A stretch of 64,000 bases of DNA. Origin: Ferrithrix thermotolerans DSM 19514. Its GTDB lineage: Bacteria; Actinomycetota; Acidimicrobiia; Acidimicrobiales; CAIXPF01. The position numbers and the translations under genes were made by a program. Under the pieces are notes generated by a model, which made no database searches, had not been told where the DNA came from, and saw only the letters and a list, made by a program, of their open reading frames with translations. Below are positions 23,055 through 33,784 of this stretch, piece by piece (the stretch's first letter is position 1; each line of letters starts with the position of its first letter). The DNA is taken from positions 1 to 64,000 of the forward strand of contig CAMDQT010000019.1 in the NCBI GenBank assembly GCA_945906305.1. The letters are read 5' to 3'.

Positions 23055-24104
23055 ATGCAGTTGGCCATGTCGATGGGCTATACCGGCAGCTTCAAGGACA
23101 ACGTGGCGAGAGTCCAGGAGTTGGAAAAGGCTGGCCTTGACATCGTGTGGCTGGCCGAGGCGTACAGCTACGACGCCATCAGCCAGGTGGGTTACCTCGC
23201 GGCGATGACTGACCGGGTCCAGATCGGAACCGGCATCGTGAACGTCTACTCCCGCTCTGCTGCTTTGATGGGCCAAACTGCGGCTGGTTGCGACATGGTG
23301 TCCGAGGGCCGGTTCATCCTCGGACTCGGCGCCTCAGGACCCCAGGTCATCGAGGGATTTCACGGCATCGCCTACGAGAAGCCGATGCAGCGGATCAAGG
23401 AGTACATCGACGTGGTCCGCATGACCGTGCGTCGTGAGCCGCTCATCTACGACGGCAAGGTGGTGCAGCTACCGCTGCCCGCCGGTCAAGGAACGGGCCT
23501 CGGTAAGGCGCTCAAGCTCATCAACCATCCGGTTCGTTCGAACGTGCCCATCTGGTGGGCTTCGCTTCAGGGCCTATCGGTACGCGAGACCGCGGCCCAC
23601 GCCGATGGCTGGTTGCCGGTGTTCTTCGAACCGGAGAGTTTCACCAACGTGTGGGGCGACGACTTGAAGGCCGGGCTCGCCAAGCGTGATCCCGGGCTGG
23701 ACCATTTGCAGATCTCCGCCGGTGGTCTCTTGGCCATCGGCGAGGACCTCGTGGGCGAAAAGCAAGCCAGGGTTCTCGGCGCGGCCCGTCCTCAGACCGC
23801 CTTGTACTGGGGTGGCATGGGGGCGAGGGACAAGAACTTCTACAACGACCTTGCCCGTCGCTGCGGCTACGAGGAGGAGGCCATTGAGATCCAGGACCTG
23901 TATCTAGGCGGACACAAGGACGAGGCTGCGGCCAAGGTGCCGCTGGAGTTCCTGCAGAAGTCGCATCTGGTAGGCCCCAAGAGCCACCTCAAGGAGCGTA
24001 TTGGGGCCTTCAAGGAAGCGGGCGTGACCGTGCTCAACGTCAACCCAGTCGGGCCCGACCCGGTCCGCACGATCGAACAGTTCCGCCAACTGCTCGATAG
24101 CTGA
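23055..24104 (+). CDS. LLM-class (F420-dependent type) oxidoreductase
   Basis: MQLAMSMGYTGSF..VQELEKAGLDIVWLAEAYSYDAISQVGYLAAMTDRVQIGTGIVNVYSRSAALMGQTA luciferase-like fold. Confidence 0.88.
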   Translation: MQLAMSMGYTGSFKDNVARVQELEKAGLDIVWLAEAYSYDAISQVGYLAAMTDRVQIGTGIVNVYSRSAALMGQTAAGCDMVSEGRFILGLGASGPQVIEGFHGIAYEKPMQRIKEYIDVVRMTVRREPLIYDGKVVQLPLPAGQGTGLGKALKLINHPVRSNVPIWWASLQGLSVRETAAHADGWLPVFFEPESFTNVWGDDLKAGLAKRDPGLDHLQISAGGLLAIGEDLVGEKQARVLGAARPQTALYWGGMGARDKNFYNDLARRCGYEEEAIEIQDLYLGGHKDEAAAKVPLEFLQKSHLVGPKSHLKERIGAFKEAGVTVLNVNPVGPDPVRTIEQFRQLLDS

Positions 24105-24169
24105 GCGTGCTCGCCGAGCACGTGATGGTGCTTCCTCGCCGGCGCGGCCCACGGCTGTAGGGTCCGCTC

Positions 24170-25189
24170 ATGGACCGTCTATGGCTGGCTGGGACCACGG
24201 AGGCGGTGCTGGAGCCCGACCTGGAGATCTGCGACGCCCATCACCACCTTTGGCCGGAGGGTGGCGGGCGAGCGGCCTACGACCTCGAGGACCTCTGGGT
24301 GGACACCGGTGCAGGACATCGCGTCGTTGACACCGTGTTCATCGAGTGCTCCGCGGCGTACCTCGAACATGGGCCGGTGTCGATGCGTCCAGTGGGCGAG
24401 ACATCTTTCGTGGCCGATCGGGCGGCGCGCTCAGCCGACGGATCGGGCTCGAAGATTGCCGCGATCATCGGCCATGCCGACCTGACCCTTGGCGACGCGG
24501 TCCAAGATGTGCTGTCCGCCCATATCGAGGCCGCGGGCGGGAGGTTTCGCGGTGTTCGTCATTCCGGCGCCTGGGATCCTTCCCCGCTGATCCCGCGCTC
24601 GCACAGCAACCCGCCACCGCGGCTGTATGCCCAGCCCGAGTTCCGCCGTGGCCTCACCGCGCTGGGCAAGTTGGGCCTCAGCTTCGAGGCGTGGCAGATG
24701 CATCCACAACTTGACGAGGTGGTGGCGCTGGCCCGCGCCCATCCCGAGGTGACCATCGTGGTGAACCACCTTGGTGCACCTATGGGCATCGGTCCCTATG
24801 CCGGTCGCCGGGCCGAGGTTCTCGAGGTGTGGCGTCCCGCCATGGAGCGGCTCGTGACGTGCCCCAATGTCGTGCTGAAGCTGGGCGGAATCGGCATGGC
24901 CCGTTTCGGTGCCGGGTTCGAAACCTTGCCGCAGCCACCGAACTCGGACCAGCTTGTGGGCTTCTGGGGCGACCAGCTGCGCTGGTGTATCGACCGCTTC
25001 GGTCCGCCGCGGTGCATGTTCGAGTCGAACTATCCCGTCGACGCCGAATCGTGCAGCTACGTGGTGTTGTGGAATGCCTTCAAGAAGGTGTCGGCCGGGT
25101 ACGGCCAAGTTGAGCGCGCTCAGCTGTTTGCCGGTACCGCCCGAGAGGTCTACCGCATCGGTTCAGCGGCCAGGCAACACCGCAGCTGA
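24170..25189 (+). CDS. Amidohydrolase family protein (TIM-barrel metal-dependent hydrolase)
   Basis: ICDAHHHLWPEG; VVNHLGAPMG; CMFESNYPVD. Confidence 0.88.
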   Translation: MDRLWLAGTTEAVLEPDLEICDAHHHLWPEGGGRAAYDLEDLWVDTGAGHRVVDTVFIECSAAYLEHGPVSMRPVGETSFVADRAARSADGSGSKIAAIIGHADLTLGDAVQDVLSAHIEAAGGRFRGVRHSGAWDPSPLIPRSHSNPPPRLYAQPEFRRGLTALGKLGLSFEAWQMHPQLDEVVALARAHPEVTIVVNHLGAPMGIGPYAGRRAEVLEVWRPAMERLVTCPNVVLKLGGIGMARFGAGFETLPQPPNSDQLVGFWGDQLRWCIDRFGPPRCMFESNYPVDAESCSYVVLWNAFKKVSAGYGQVERAQLFAGTAREVYRIGSAARQHRS

Positions 25190-25197
25190 GACCGTGC

Positions 25198-26379
25198 TCA
25201 GGTTGTGTAGTCGGCATTTATGCGGATGTACCCGTCGGAGAGATCGCAGCCGTAGACGGTCCACGAACCAACGTCGATGCCGAGGTCGGCGGCGACGAGG
25301 ACTTCCTCCGCTCGCATGGTCTCCGCCAGACGGGCGAGTCCGGCGTCGTCGACGCCGCCGGGATAGACCTGTTGCTCGCCGAAGCGGATGACCACTCGTT
25401 CCTGGTCGATGTCGGTGTCGTCCGCGCATTTGCCGATGGCCGCTGCCACCCGTCCCCAGTTGGGGTCCGCACCGTGAATGGCGGTTTTCACCAGCGGTGA
25501 GTTGACGATGGCCTTGGCCACCCGCTTTGCCTGGGCGTCGTCGCGTGCGCCGGACACGTTCACGACCAACAGCTTGGTTGCCCCCTCACCGTCGCGGGCC
25601 AGCTGTCGTGTCAGAGAGCGACAGACCGAGTTGAGGGCGACTGAGAACTCATCGAGGTCGACGGGGCCAGCCAGACCATTGGCGAGGATGGCCGCCGTGT
25701 CCGAGGTCGAGGTGTCCGTGTCGACGCTAAGGCTATTGAAGCTGACATCGACCGCGGCCCGGAACCGGACGTCCAATTCGTCCGCAGCGATTTCGGCGTC
25801 GGTGAAGATGAGCGAGATCATCGTGGCCATGTCCGGTTCGATCATGCCGACGCCTTTGGCCAGCCCGACAATTCGGGCCTTACCGACCGTCGCCTGGGCG
25901 AACTTGGCCACGGTGTCGGTGGTCATCATGGCGGTGGCGGCGGTGAGGGCATCGGTGATGGGGTAAGGGCCAGCGACGAGGGTGCTCAGATGGGCTCGGA
26001 TCAGCTCCATTGGGTACTGGCGTCCGATTACCCCGGTGGAGGTGACGAGCACCTCGCTTGGGTCGCAACCCAGCGCCTGGCCAACACCAAGCGCCAGCTC
26101 GGCTGCATTGGCGGCACCTTGGGGCCCCGTTGCCACGTTGGCGTTCTTGGAGACCACCAGGGCGGCGCGCAGCCGACCGTCGTCGATGTGGCGGCGGGAC
26201 AACAACACCGACGGTCCCGCGAAACGGGAGCGGGTGAACACGGCCGCGGCAGTGGCGGTCACCTCGGAAGCGACCACCAGAAAGTCGGTGGACGTGTCCT
26301 TGATGCCGATATTGGCAACGTGCGCGCTGAATCCGGTGGGGAGCGAAACGGTATCGGTCACGGTCAGGCAGTCTGGCAC
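25198..26379 (-). CDS. argJ: Bifunctional glutamate N-acetyltransferase/amino-acid acetyltransferase
   Basis: [38 protein letters not shown] (self-cleavage A-T-M); [30 protein letters not shown]. Confidence 0.95.
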   Translation of the reverse strand: MPDCLTVTDTVSLPTGFSAHVANIGIKDTSTDFLVVASEVTATAAAVFTRSRFAGPSVLLSRRHIDDGRLRAALVVSKNANVATGPQGAANAAELALGVGQALGCDPSEVLVTSTGVIGRQYPMELIRAHLSTLVAGPYPITDALTAATAMMTTDTVAKFAQATVGKARIVGLAKGVGMIEPDMATMISLIFTDAEIAADELDVRFRAAVDVSFNSLSVDTDTSTSDTAAILANGLAGPVDLDEFSVALNSVCRSLTRQLARDGEGATKLLVVNVSGARDDAQAKRVAKAIVNSPLVKTAIHGADPNWGRVAAAIGKCADDTDIDQERVVIRFGEQQVYPGGVDDAGLARLAETMRAEEVLVAADLGIDVGSWTVYGCDLSDGYIRINADYTT

Positions 26380-26468
26380 GTCGCGCCGGACAGAACCGCA
26401 GCCTGATCGGGGAGCACTTTCTCCGGCGAAGGTGTGTCAGTAGGCCGGAAACCGCTAGCTTGCGGCCC

Positions 26469-27455
26469 ATGAAGTCACCCGTGCGCGTTGCCGTCACCGG
26501 GGCTGCTGGCCAGATCGGCTACAGCCTTTTGTTCCGAATCGCCAGTGGCCAGATGTTGGGCCCTGATCAGCCGGTGATCCTGCAAATGTTGGAGATCACC
26601 CCCGCCCTTGGGGCGCTGCAGGGCGTGTGCATGGAGCTTGAGGACTGCGCGTTCCCGCTCTTGTCGGCCATGGTCCCCACCGATGACGCCAACGTGGCGT
26701 TCGGAGATGCCGATTTCGCCCTGCTTGTCGGTGCCATGCCCCGCAAGGCCGGTATGGAACGCGCTGATCTGCTCTCGGCCAACGGTGCCATCTTCACCGT
26801 TCAGGGCAAAGCGCTGTCCGACTCGGCGTCGCGTTCGGTGCGGGTGTTGGTGGTCGGCAACCCGGCCAATACCAATGCTTTGATCGCGATGAACAATGCG
26901 CCGGGCCTCGACCCCGGTCAGTTCACCGCCATGACTCGCTTGGACCACAATCGGGCCATCGCCCAGGTGGCCGCCAAGACCGGTCGCTCGGTACGTGCGG
27001 TCACCAGGATGACCATTTGGGGCAATCACTCGGCAAGCCAGTACCCCGACCTGTTCCACGCCGAAGTCGATGGCCACAATGCCGCCACACTGGTCAACGA
27101 CCAGAGCTGGCTGGAGAACGAGTTCATCCCGACGGTGGCCAAGCGTGGGGCGGCCATCATCGACGCCCGTGGCCTGTCATCGGCGGCTTCGGCCGCGAAC
27201 GCGGCCATTGACCATATGCGTACCTGGGTTACGGGGACCGCGGCGGGCGACTGGGTGTCGATGGCCATTCGGTCCGACGGCTCCTACGGGGTGGCCGAAG
27301 GATTGATCTCGTCTTTCCCGTGCACCTGTACCGATGGTCAGTACTCGGTGGTCCAGGGTCTGGACATCAACGAGTTCTCCCGGGCGAGAATCGACGCTTC
27401 GGTGGGTGAGCTCATCGAGGAACGCGATGCGGTCAAGGAACTCGGACTGATCTGA
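26469..27455 (+). CDS. mdh: Malate dehydrogenase
   Basis: [72 protein letters not shown]. Confidence 0.95.
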   Translation: MKSPVRVAVTGAAGQIGYSLLFRIASGQMLGPDQPVILQMLEITPALGALQGVCMELEDCAFPLLSAMVPTDDANVAFGDADFALLVGAMPRKAGMERADLLSANGAIFTVQGKALSDSASRSVRVLVVGNPANTNALIAMNNAPGLDPGQFTAMTRLDHNRAIAQVAAKTGRSVRAVTRMTIWGNHSASQYPDLFHAEVDGHNAATLVNDQSWLENEFIPTVAKRGAAIIDARGLSSAASAANAAIDHMRTWVTGTAAGDWVSMAIRSDGSYGVAEGLISSFPCTCTDGQYSVVQGLDINEFSRARIDASVGELIEERDAVKELGLI

Positions 27456-27465
27456 GCCCGATGGT

Positions 27466-27504
27466 GCAGTGATGGCGGTAAGGGCCAGCCGCCGTCGTCA
27501 CTGC
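27466..27504. terminator. Imperfect hairpin between convergent mdh and downstream gene (GCAGTGA/TCACTGC + GGCGG/CCGCC)
   Basis: Two stacked stems separated by a small internal loop. Confidence 0.45.
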
Positions 27505-27524
27505 CGCGCCCCGACCGCGGGTGG

Positions 27525-27926
27525 CTAGGACCAGTTGGTGCGGGCCCGCAGGCCGCCGGTTAGGGCGTCGATGCGCGAGAGCGTGTCGCCCCAGGCCAGT
27601 AGCTCGGTGACCGGCCCGGACACCTCGACCCTTCCGTCGAGCAGGGCTTGTTGTGCTGCCAGCCGTCCGGCCGCTACATCCTGGGCCACCGGGGTGGGCT
27701 GCACGATGGTGACCACCGGGGTGTCCATGGGGTCAGAATCGGCCTGGCGCGGGGGTAATTCCGCCATCACACCGTGTCCGAAGACCAGGTCGTAGCCACG
27801 CTCAGTAGTGGAGCCATCCTCGGCTGGGAACCGATAGCGGACTCGTAGGCCAGGGCCGTGTACGTCGAGGACGCTGAGGACCGTGTTGAACTCGGCGATC
27901 CATTCCGAACTGGCGAAAGCGACCAT
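27525..27926 (-). CDS. Small protein, possibly SCP2/sterol-carrier-like
   Basis: VAFASSEWIAEFNTVLSVL..LVFGHGVMAELPP...DVAAGRLAAQQALLDGRVEVSGPVTELLAW; lipid-transfer-like pattern, weak. Confidence 0.6.
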   Translation of the reverse strand: MVAFASSEWIAEFNTVLSVLDVHGPGLRVRYRFPAEDGSTTERGYDLVFGHGVMAELPPRQADSDPMDTPVVTIVQPTPVAQDVAAGRLAAQQALLDGRVEVSGPVTELLAWGDTLSRIDALTGGLRARTNWS

Positions 27927-28650
27927 GACCCGACACGCTAGCGAGGTGTTCGACGCGGCCGATGAACGTCCCCGGGGGTCTGCCGACCTCTACACCTTCG
28001 AGTTTTGGGCACCAGAGGGCACCATCGGCGGACACCTGGCCCTGTGGCGTTGGCCGGCGGCAGGCGTCGGGTGTTACGCCACTGCGTTCTTCCGAGCGGG
28101 GGAGCCGGTGGTCGCGCTCTACGACGAATTCCCGCTCAAGGCAACGTTGGAGTTGCGGGGCCAGGGTTTGTGGGCCGAACACAACCTGGAGCAGCCCTTC
28201 GCCCATTGGTCGGTGGGGCTTGAAGCCTTCGCGCTCGCGCTCGACGATCCGGCCGAAGATCGGGGGGAGCGGATCGCCTTGGGCTATGACCTGGACTGGG
28301 AATGCGAGCCGTCGCAGTGTTCGTTGCTCGATGACGGGTATGAGCAGCCGGCCACGGTGCGCGGTGAGGTACTGCTCGGTATGAATGCCTACGAACTCGA
28401 CGGATTTGGCTGGCGAAGCCATGTGGGTCTCAACGCGGTGCCGTCGACGACGCGTCGTCGCCATGGGATGGGAGCGGGAACTTTGCTTTGGAGTGTGGCC
28501 GACGCGACGCGTCAGCCCGGCGACGATGCGCTGGGGTGGTCGCGTTCGGTGACCCCGGCCGGCTGGCTGGACAAGGCCATGTTCGTTCGACCCGACGGCT
28601 GTGTCGGTTTCACTGAGACCTGGTTCGGTGCGGTTCTGCCCCTTCGCTGA
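27925..28650 (+). CDS. Hypothetical protein
   Basis: In ORF 27883..28650; ATG 27925 lies in a CATG shared with the divergent gene start. Confidence 0.65.
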   Translation: MTRHASEVFDAADERPRGSADLYTFEFWAPEGTIGGHLALWRWPAAGVGCYATAFFRAGEPVVALYDEFPLKATLELRGQGLWAEHNLEQPFAHWSVGLEAFALALDDPAEDRGERIALGYDLDWECEPSQCSLLDDGYEQPATVRGEVLLGMNAYELDGFGWRSHVGLNAVPSTTRRRHGMGAGTLLWSVADATRQPGDDALGWSRSVTPAGWLDKAMFVRPDGCVGFTETWFGAVLPLR

Positions 28651-28678
28651 CGAGGCCGTCCGGCCCCGTCCCAGCCGT

Positions 28679-30001
28679 TCAGGCGATGCCGAGGAGGAGC
28701 ACCACGATGATCAAGGTCATCGCCCCGACGAAGTCCACCGACGAGGTGACTACGGGCGGGCCGTAGGTGTCGGGGTCAAGTCCGACGCGGGTGGCCACCA
28801 CCGTTGAGTAGTACGCGACCGCCACCACGAACAGGGTCACGAACGCGCCAGCAACCAGGCACACCGCAATCAAGGGGAGCAACCCCGGTCCGCTGCGCCC
28901 GATGAGGAGGGCGGTCAGCTCACTACCTACCGCGTTGTACAGCGCAACTGGCAGGGCGAGGACCACCACCAGCAGACCAAGCTGGCGGGACCCGCGACCC
29001 GGCACCGGGTCGGGATCGAGGGTACCCACCTGGAAGGCGGTTGCCAGTCGGGCGGCCATGATGCCGCCTAACGCTCCCGCCGAGCTCACGAAGGCGGGCA
29101 GAAGGATGAACAGCGCTTCGTTCTCGTGGAAGAGTTCCAGGCGCTTTTCGAGCACGACACCAGCCAGGCTGGACAGGCCCGCGGCCAACAACAGCACCGG
29201 TGCTGACTCCCGGGTGATGCGGCGCAAGGCCTCGAGTCGGGTGCGCCAGACCAGGACCCCGACCACGACGGTGCCGATGACCAGCAGAGCCGAGAGGGTG
29301 GGACTGACAACAGGGATGTCCACCAGTTGGGCGGCGAGCCAGAGCGCGGGGATGGTGAGCACGTCGCCCAGAGTGGACACGGTGGGGGCGACAAGGTTGT
29401 CGAGGTCCCAGCCGAAACGGACCGCCATCAAGGTCAAGCCGACGGTGGCACCGAGCACCACCAGTGATGCCAGTGCCCCGCCCAGGATGGATACCAGCGC
29501 CAGTTTCCAGATAACCGCGGGCGAATCGGAGATGTCGAGGCCCAAGACCAGGGCACCGGCGCCGATGGACATCAACAACGACAACTGCAAGGTGAGCGCC
29601 ATTGAGGCGGCCACATTTTGACCGAACACGCTGTCGCGCCGCAGGGAGAAGGAATGGGTCCCGAGGTGTACTGCGGTGGACAGTCGGTTGCCGAGAGCGG
29701 AAAAGACGTTGCCCCGTAGACCGATGGCCGCGGGAGCAAGGACCAGAAGGCCAGGCAGGGCGCGAAGGGTGCCGGTGATAGAGGCCAGGGTGGCACCCGC
29801 CACGAAACTGGTGGTGGAGTTCAGCAGCAGCGCGACCAGGCTCTGGCGAAGATCGCCGCTGGGTAGGATCGCATCGAAGCCCCGCCGCGCACCGCGGCGT
29901 AACCGCCACCAGTCGCGATCGTGGCGCGACCTGACCGCGGCCCGAGGTGAGGCCCGGACCCCAGTGGTCGTTCGAGAGGTACGCCGGGCCGAAGGAGCCA
30001 C
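28679..30001 (-). CDS. MgtE/SLC41-like divalent cation transporter, two fused membrane domains
   Basis: LVLAPAAIGLRGNVFSALGNRLSTAVHLG and LPAFVSSAGALGGIMAARLATAFQVG; C-term GLDPDTYGPPVVTSSVDFVG. Confidence 0.85.
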   Translation of the reverse strand: MAPSARRTSRTTTGVRASPRAAVRSRHDRDWWRLRRGARRGFDAILPSGDLRQSLVALLLNSTTSFVAGATLASITGTLRALPGLLVLAPAAIGLRGNVFSALGNRLSTAVHLGTHSFSLRRDSVFGQNVAASMALTLQLSLLMSIGAGALVLGLDISDSPAVIWKLALVSILGGALASLVVLGATVGLTLMAVRFGWDLDNLVAPTVSTLGDVLTIPALWLAAQLVDIPVVSPTLSALLVIGTVVVGVLVWRTRLEALRRITRESAPVLLLAAGLSSLAGVVLEKRLELFHENEALFILLPAFVSSAGALGGIMAARLATAFQVGTLDPDPVPGRGSRQLGLLVVVLALPVALYNAVGSELTALLIGRSGPGLLPLIAVCLVAGAFVTLFVVAVAYYSTVVATRVGLDPDTYGPPVVTSSVDFVGAMTLIIVVLLLGIA

Positions 30002-30069
30002 CCGTGCACGCTACCGGCTTGAGCCGCCTCGTTCCGCGACCAGTTTGAACTGACCGTTCGCTGCTTACC

Positions 30070-30834
30070 TCAGCGGATCTGGGAGAGCAGCTTACGGTTC
30101 TTGCGCTTGGACTTGACGTAGTCGCGGTTCATCATGGCGATGAAGTCCAGGGAGATCTCCTTGGGGCACGCCTCCCGGCACTCCCCGTGGTTGGTGCAGG
30201 AACCGAAGAACTCCTCCATGGTCTCCACCATGGCCTCGGTGCGGGCCCAGCGCTCGGCCTGGCCCTGGGGCAGCAGGTTGAGGTGGGCGAGCTTGGCCGA
30301 GGTGAACAGCTGTGCGGCGGAGTTCGGACACGCAGCCACGCAGGCCCCGCAGCCGATACACGCCGCGGCATCCATGGCGGCGTCCGCTACAGGCTTGGGA
30401 ATGAGGGTCAGGTTGGCATCGGGCGCCGCGCCCGTTGGCGTGGAGATGTAGCCGCCGGCCTCGATGATCCGGTCGAATGCCGAGCGGTCAACGGCCACGT
30501 CACGGATGACCGGGAACGCTGCCGACCGCCACGGTTCAACCACAATCTGGTCGCCGTCGTGAAACTTGCGCATGTGCAACTGGCAGGTGGCGGTGCCCCT
30601 TTCGGGGCCGTGGGGAACGCCGTTGATCATCATGCCGCAGCTACCACAGATGCCCTCGCGGCAATCGTGTTCGAACACGATTGGCCGCTTGCCATCGAGG
30701 GTAAGCCGGTCGTTGACCACGTCGAGCATTTCGAGAAAGGACATGTCGGGCGACACGCCCGGCACATCGTAGGTCTCGAAGGACCCTGGGGCGGTCGGGC
30801 CGTCCTGGCGCCAGACCTTGAGGGTGATACGCAT
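30070..30834 (-). CDS. sdhB: Succinate dehydrogenase iron-sulfur subunit
   Basis: [12 protein letters not shown] (ATG 30834); [46 protein letters not shown]. Confidence 0.95.
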   Translation of the reverse strand: MRITLKVWRQDGPTAPGSFETYDVPGVSPDMSFLEMLDVVNDRLTLDGKRPIVFEHDCREGICGSCGMMINGVPHGPERGTATCQLHMRKFHDGDQIVVEPWRSAAFPVIRDVAVDRSAFDRIIEAGGYISTPTGAAPDANLTLIPKPVADAAMDAAACIGCGACVAACPNSAAQLFTSAKLAHLNLLPQGQAERWARTEAMVETMEEFFGSCTNHGECREACPKEISLDFIAMMNRDYVKSKRKNRKLLSQIR

Positions 30835-30857
30835 GGTTGCGCCGTGTCCTGAGCCGC

Positions 30858-32789
30858 TCACTTGTAACTCCGTTGTGCCAGCTTGACGTTCTCGAAGGCC
30901 AGCTCCTCCTTGTGGAGCTTCTGCTGGCCACTTTCTCCGGTCCATTCCCAGGCGCCAACGTAGGCGAACTGGTCGTCATTGCGAAGGGCTTCGCCGTCGG
31001 GGGTCTGGTACTCCTCGCGGAAGTGACCCCCGCAGGACTCCTCGCGGTGCAGAGCATCGGTGCACATGAGCTCGGCGAGGTCCATGAAGTCGGCCACCCG
31101 CATGGCCTTTTCCAGCGACTGGTTCATCGTCTGAGACTGATCGGCGATGTTGAGGTCGGACCAGAACTCCTCCCGGATGGCCCGGATGTCGGAGATGGCC
31201 TCCGTCAGGCCCGTGGCGTTGCGGCCCATACCGCACTTCGTCCACATCACATCGACGCCCATCTTCCGGTAAAGCTGGTCCACGGTGTGCTTGCCGCGCA
31301 TGGCCAGCAGGCGATTGACCTGGTCGGCAATCTCAGCCTCGGACTGCTTGAAGGCCGGGTCAGCCGGGTCGAGCGGCTTCTCACCCAACATGCCCGCGAG
31401 GTAGTCGCCGATCGTGTAGGGCAACACGAAGTAGCCGTCGGCGAGGCCCTGCATGAGGGCGGAAGCCCCGAGCCGGTTCGCGCCGTGGTCGGAGAAGTTG
31501 GCCTCCCCGATTACGTACAGGCCAGGAATGTTCGACATGAGGTTGTAGTCCACCCACAACCCGCCCATCGTGTAGTGCACGGCGGGATAGATGCGCATCG
31601 GGACCTTGTACGGGTCCTCATCGGTGATGCGCTCGTACATCTCGAAGAGGTTGTCGTAGCGTTCCTTGATGACCTTCGGTCCGACGCGGTTGATGGCATC
31701 GCTGAAGTCGAGGTAGACGCCGTTCTTGATCGGGCCGACGCCGCGGCCTTCGTCGACTTGGGTCTTGGCGTTGCGGGAGGCAACGTCGCGGGGCACCAAG
31801 TTTCCAAACGCCGGGTATCGCCGCTCCAAGTAGTAGTCGCGGTCGGCTTCGGGGATCTGATCGGGGGAGCGGGTGTCGTCGGGTTTTTTGGGCACCCAGA
31901 TTCGACCGTCATTGCGCAGGGACTCCGACATCAGGGTCAGCTTCGACTGGAAGTCATCGCTGGCCGGAATGCAGGTCGGATGGATCTGCGTGTAGCACGG
32001 GTTGGCAAACAGCGCACCGCGTTTGTGGGCTCGCCAGGTGGCCGTGGTATTCGATCCCAGGGCGTTGGTCGAGAGGTAGAACACGTTGCTGTAGCCGCCG
32101 CTGGCCACGACCACGGCGTGGGCGGAGTGTGAGCTGACCTCACCAGTGAGGAGATCGCGCACGACGATGCCGCGGGCCGCGCCGTCCTTGACGACGAGGT
32201 CGAGCATCTCGGTGCGGTTGTACAAGGTGCAGGACCCAGCGCGGATCTGGCGGGCCAGCGCCTGGTAGGCCCCCAACAACAGCTGTTGGCCGGTTTGGCC
32301 CCGGGCGTAGAAGGTACGGGAGACCTGCGCTCCGCCGAAGGAGCGGTTGTCGAGCAGACCCGAGTACTCACGGGCGAAGGGCACACCCTGGCCCGCGCAT
32401 TGGTCGATGATGTCCACGGACACCTCGGCGAGGCGGTGCACGTTGCCCTCACGGGCCCGGAAGTCGCCGCCCTTCACGGTGTCGTAGAACAGTCGGTAGA
32501 CCGAATCGCCGTCGTTCTTGTAGTTCTTGGCGGCGTTGATGCCTCCCTGGGCGGCGATGGAGTGGGCTCGCCGCGGGGAGTCGTGAAAGGTGAAGACCTT
32601 CACGTTGTAACCGAGTTCGCCCAGCGAGGCAGCCGCGGCCGCCCCGGCCAAGCCGGTGCCGACCACGATGATCTCGTAGCGGCGCTTGTTCGCCGGGTTG
32701 ACCAGCTTCATGTTGAACTTGTGGCTGGTCCACCGCTCGTGGATCGGTCCGGTCGGGACCTTGCCGTCGAGGAAGCCGGTCTCGCTCAT
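30858..32789 (-). CDS. sdhA: Succinate dehydrogenase flavoprotein subunit
   Basis: [95 protein letters not shown]. Confidence 0.96.
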   Translation of the reverse strand: MSETGFLDGKVPTGPIHERWTSHKFNMKLVNPANKRRYEIIVVGTGLAGAAAAASLGELGYNVKVFTFHDSPRRAHSIAAQGGINAAKNYKNDGDSVYRLFYDTVKGGDFRAREGNVHRLAEVSVDIIDQCAGQGVPFAREYSGLLDNRSFGGAQVSRTFYARGQTGQQLLLGAYQALARQIRAGSCTLYNRTEMLDLVVKDGAARGIVVRDLLTGEVSSHSAHAVVVASGGYSNVFYLSTNALGSNTTATWRAHKRGALFANPCYTQIHPTCIPASDDFQSKLTLMSESLRNDGRIWVPKKPDDTRSPDQIPEADRDYYLERRYPAFGNLVPRDVASRNAKTQVDEGRGVGPIKNGVYLDFSDAINRVGPKVIKERYDNLFEMYERITDEDPYKVPMRIYPAVHYTMGGLWVDYNLMSNIPGLYVIGEANFSDHGANRLGASALMQGLADGYFVLPYTIGDYLAGMLGEKPLDPADPAFKQSEAEIADQVNRLLAMRGKHTVDQLYRKMGVDVMWTKCGMGRNATGLTEAISDIRAIREEFWSDLNIADQSQTMNQSLEKAMRVADFMDLAELMCTDALHREESCGGHFREEYQTPDGEALRNDDQFAYVGAWEWTGESGQQKLHKEELAFENVKLAQRSYK

Positions 32790-33625
32790 TCGTTGACCCC
32801 CAGGCAGATACGTGTTTCCTCGCCACCTTCGGCGACGCAGGGAGTGGTCCGGCTGTCCTGGCTTACGACGCCGGTCAGGTTCAGGATCGGGAAGCTGAGG
32901 TTGCCCACCAGGATGAGGCCGGCGAACGCCGCCGCGAACACCCGGCGGGCCTGGTTGAACTGCGGGCTGTTCCAGCCCAGGCTTTGGAACATGCTCCAGG
33001 CACCATGGAAAAGGTGCACCGCCAGCGCGATGTTCGCCAGCAGGTAGAGAAGCGCTATGGGCAGGCTGGAGAGGCTTCGGGTCACGTTGTTGTACACGTC
33101 ACCTGTTATGTAGTCCTCGCCGAGGAACACCCCCCATGTCAGGTCGAGGAGGTGGAATATGACGAACAGCAGCACGATGATGCCGGTCGCTCTCATGGTG
33201 CGCGAGGCGAAGTTCGCCGCCGAGTAGTCCCGCGGCGACTGGTAGGCCAGCGGGCGGGACCGGCGGTTGATGATCGTCAGTGTCGCCGCAGAGTGGATGT
33301 GCAGCGCGGCCGCGCCGAGCAGGCCGAGGCGCAGCGCCCACAGGACCCCTTCCCGTGGCATGAGTGCCCCACCGACGGTTCGGAGGGCTTCGGCGTACTC
33401 GTTGTACTTCGCCGGCCCCTCGTACATGTGCAGGTTGCCGATCATGTGCACGAGCACGAAGCCCATCATCATGATGCCGGTCACGCCCATGACCCATTTC
33501 TTTCCCACCGCGGTCTGGTAGAGACCAAAGGGGTAGGGCAGCCGTCTACGGGGCTGCGAAAAGGTCGGACGGACCAGTCCACGAGCGCTCGATTGCGAGC
33601 CTCGTGCCGGTGTCGTCGTAGCCAC
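32786..33625 (-). CDS. sdhC: Succinate dehydrogenase cytochrome b subunit (type-B-like)
   Basis: In ORF 32786..34465; GTG 33625 preceded by [45 protein letters not shown]; 5 hydrophobic helices. Confidence 0.92.
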   Translation of the reverse strand: MATTTPARGSQSSARGLVRPTFSQPRRRLPYPFGLYQTAVGKKWVMGVTGIMMMGFVLVHMIGNLHMYEGPAKYNEYAEALRTVGGALMPREGVLWALRLGLLGAAALHIHSAATLTIINRRSRPLAYQSPRDYSAANFASRTMRATGIIVLLFVIFHLLDLTWGVFLGEDYITGDVYNNVTRSLSSLPIALLYLLANIALAVHLFHGAWSMFQSLGWNSPQFNQARRVFAAAFAGLILVGNLSFPILNLTGVVSQDSRTTPCVAEGGEETRICLGVNE

Positions 33626-33784
33626 CCGAATCCTCCTGGGGAAATCGGCCAAAGGCGGGTTGTTGTACGTGTGACCGTACTTCCTACGCCACGGACGTGA
33701 CGAACCCGTGCCAGAACCGGAGCCAGAAGTGGTTTGGGCTCGTTCCGATGGGGGCCAGCCCAGTCGGGGTTCTAGGTTGCTCCG

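Noticed and set aside
30837-32132. 431-aa plus-strand ORF opposite sdhA
   Set aside because: Shadow ORF; no domain, sdhA motifs clear on minus
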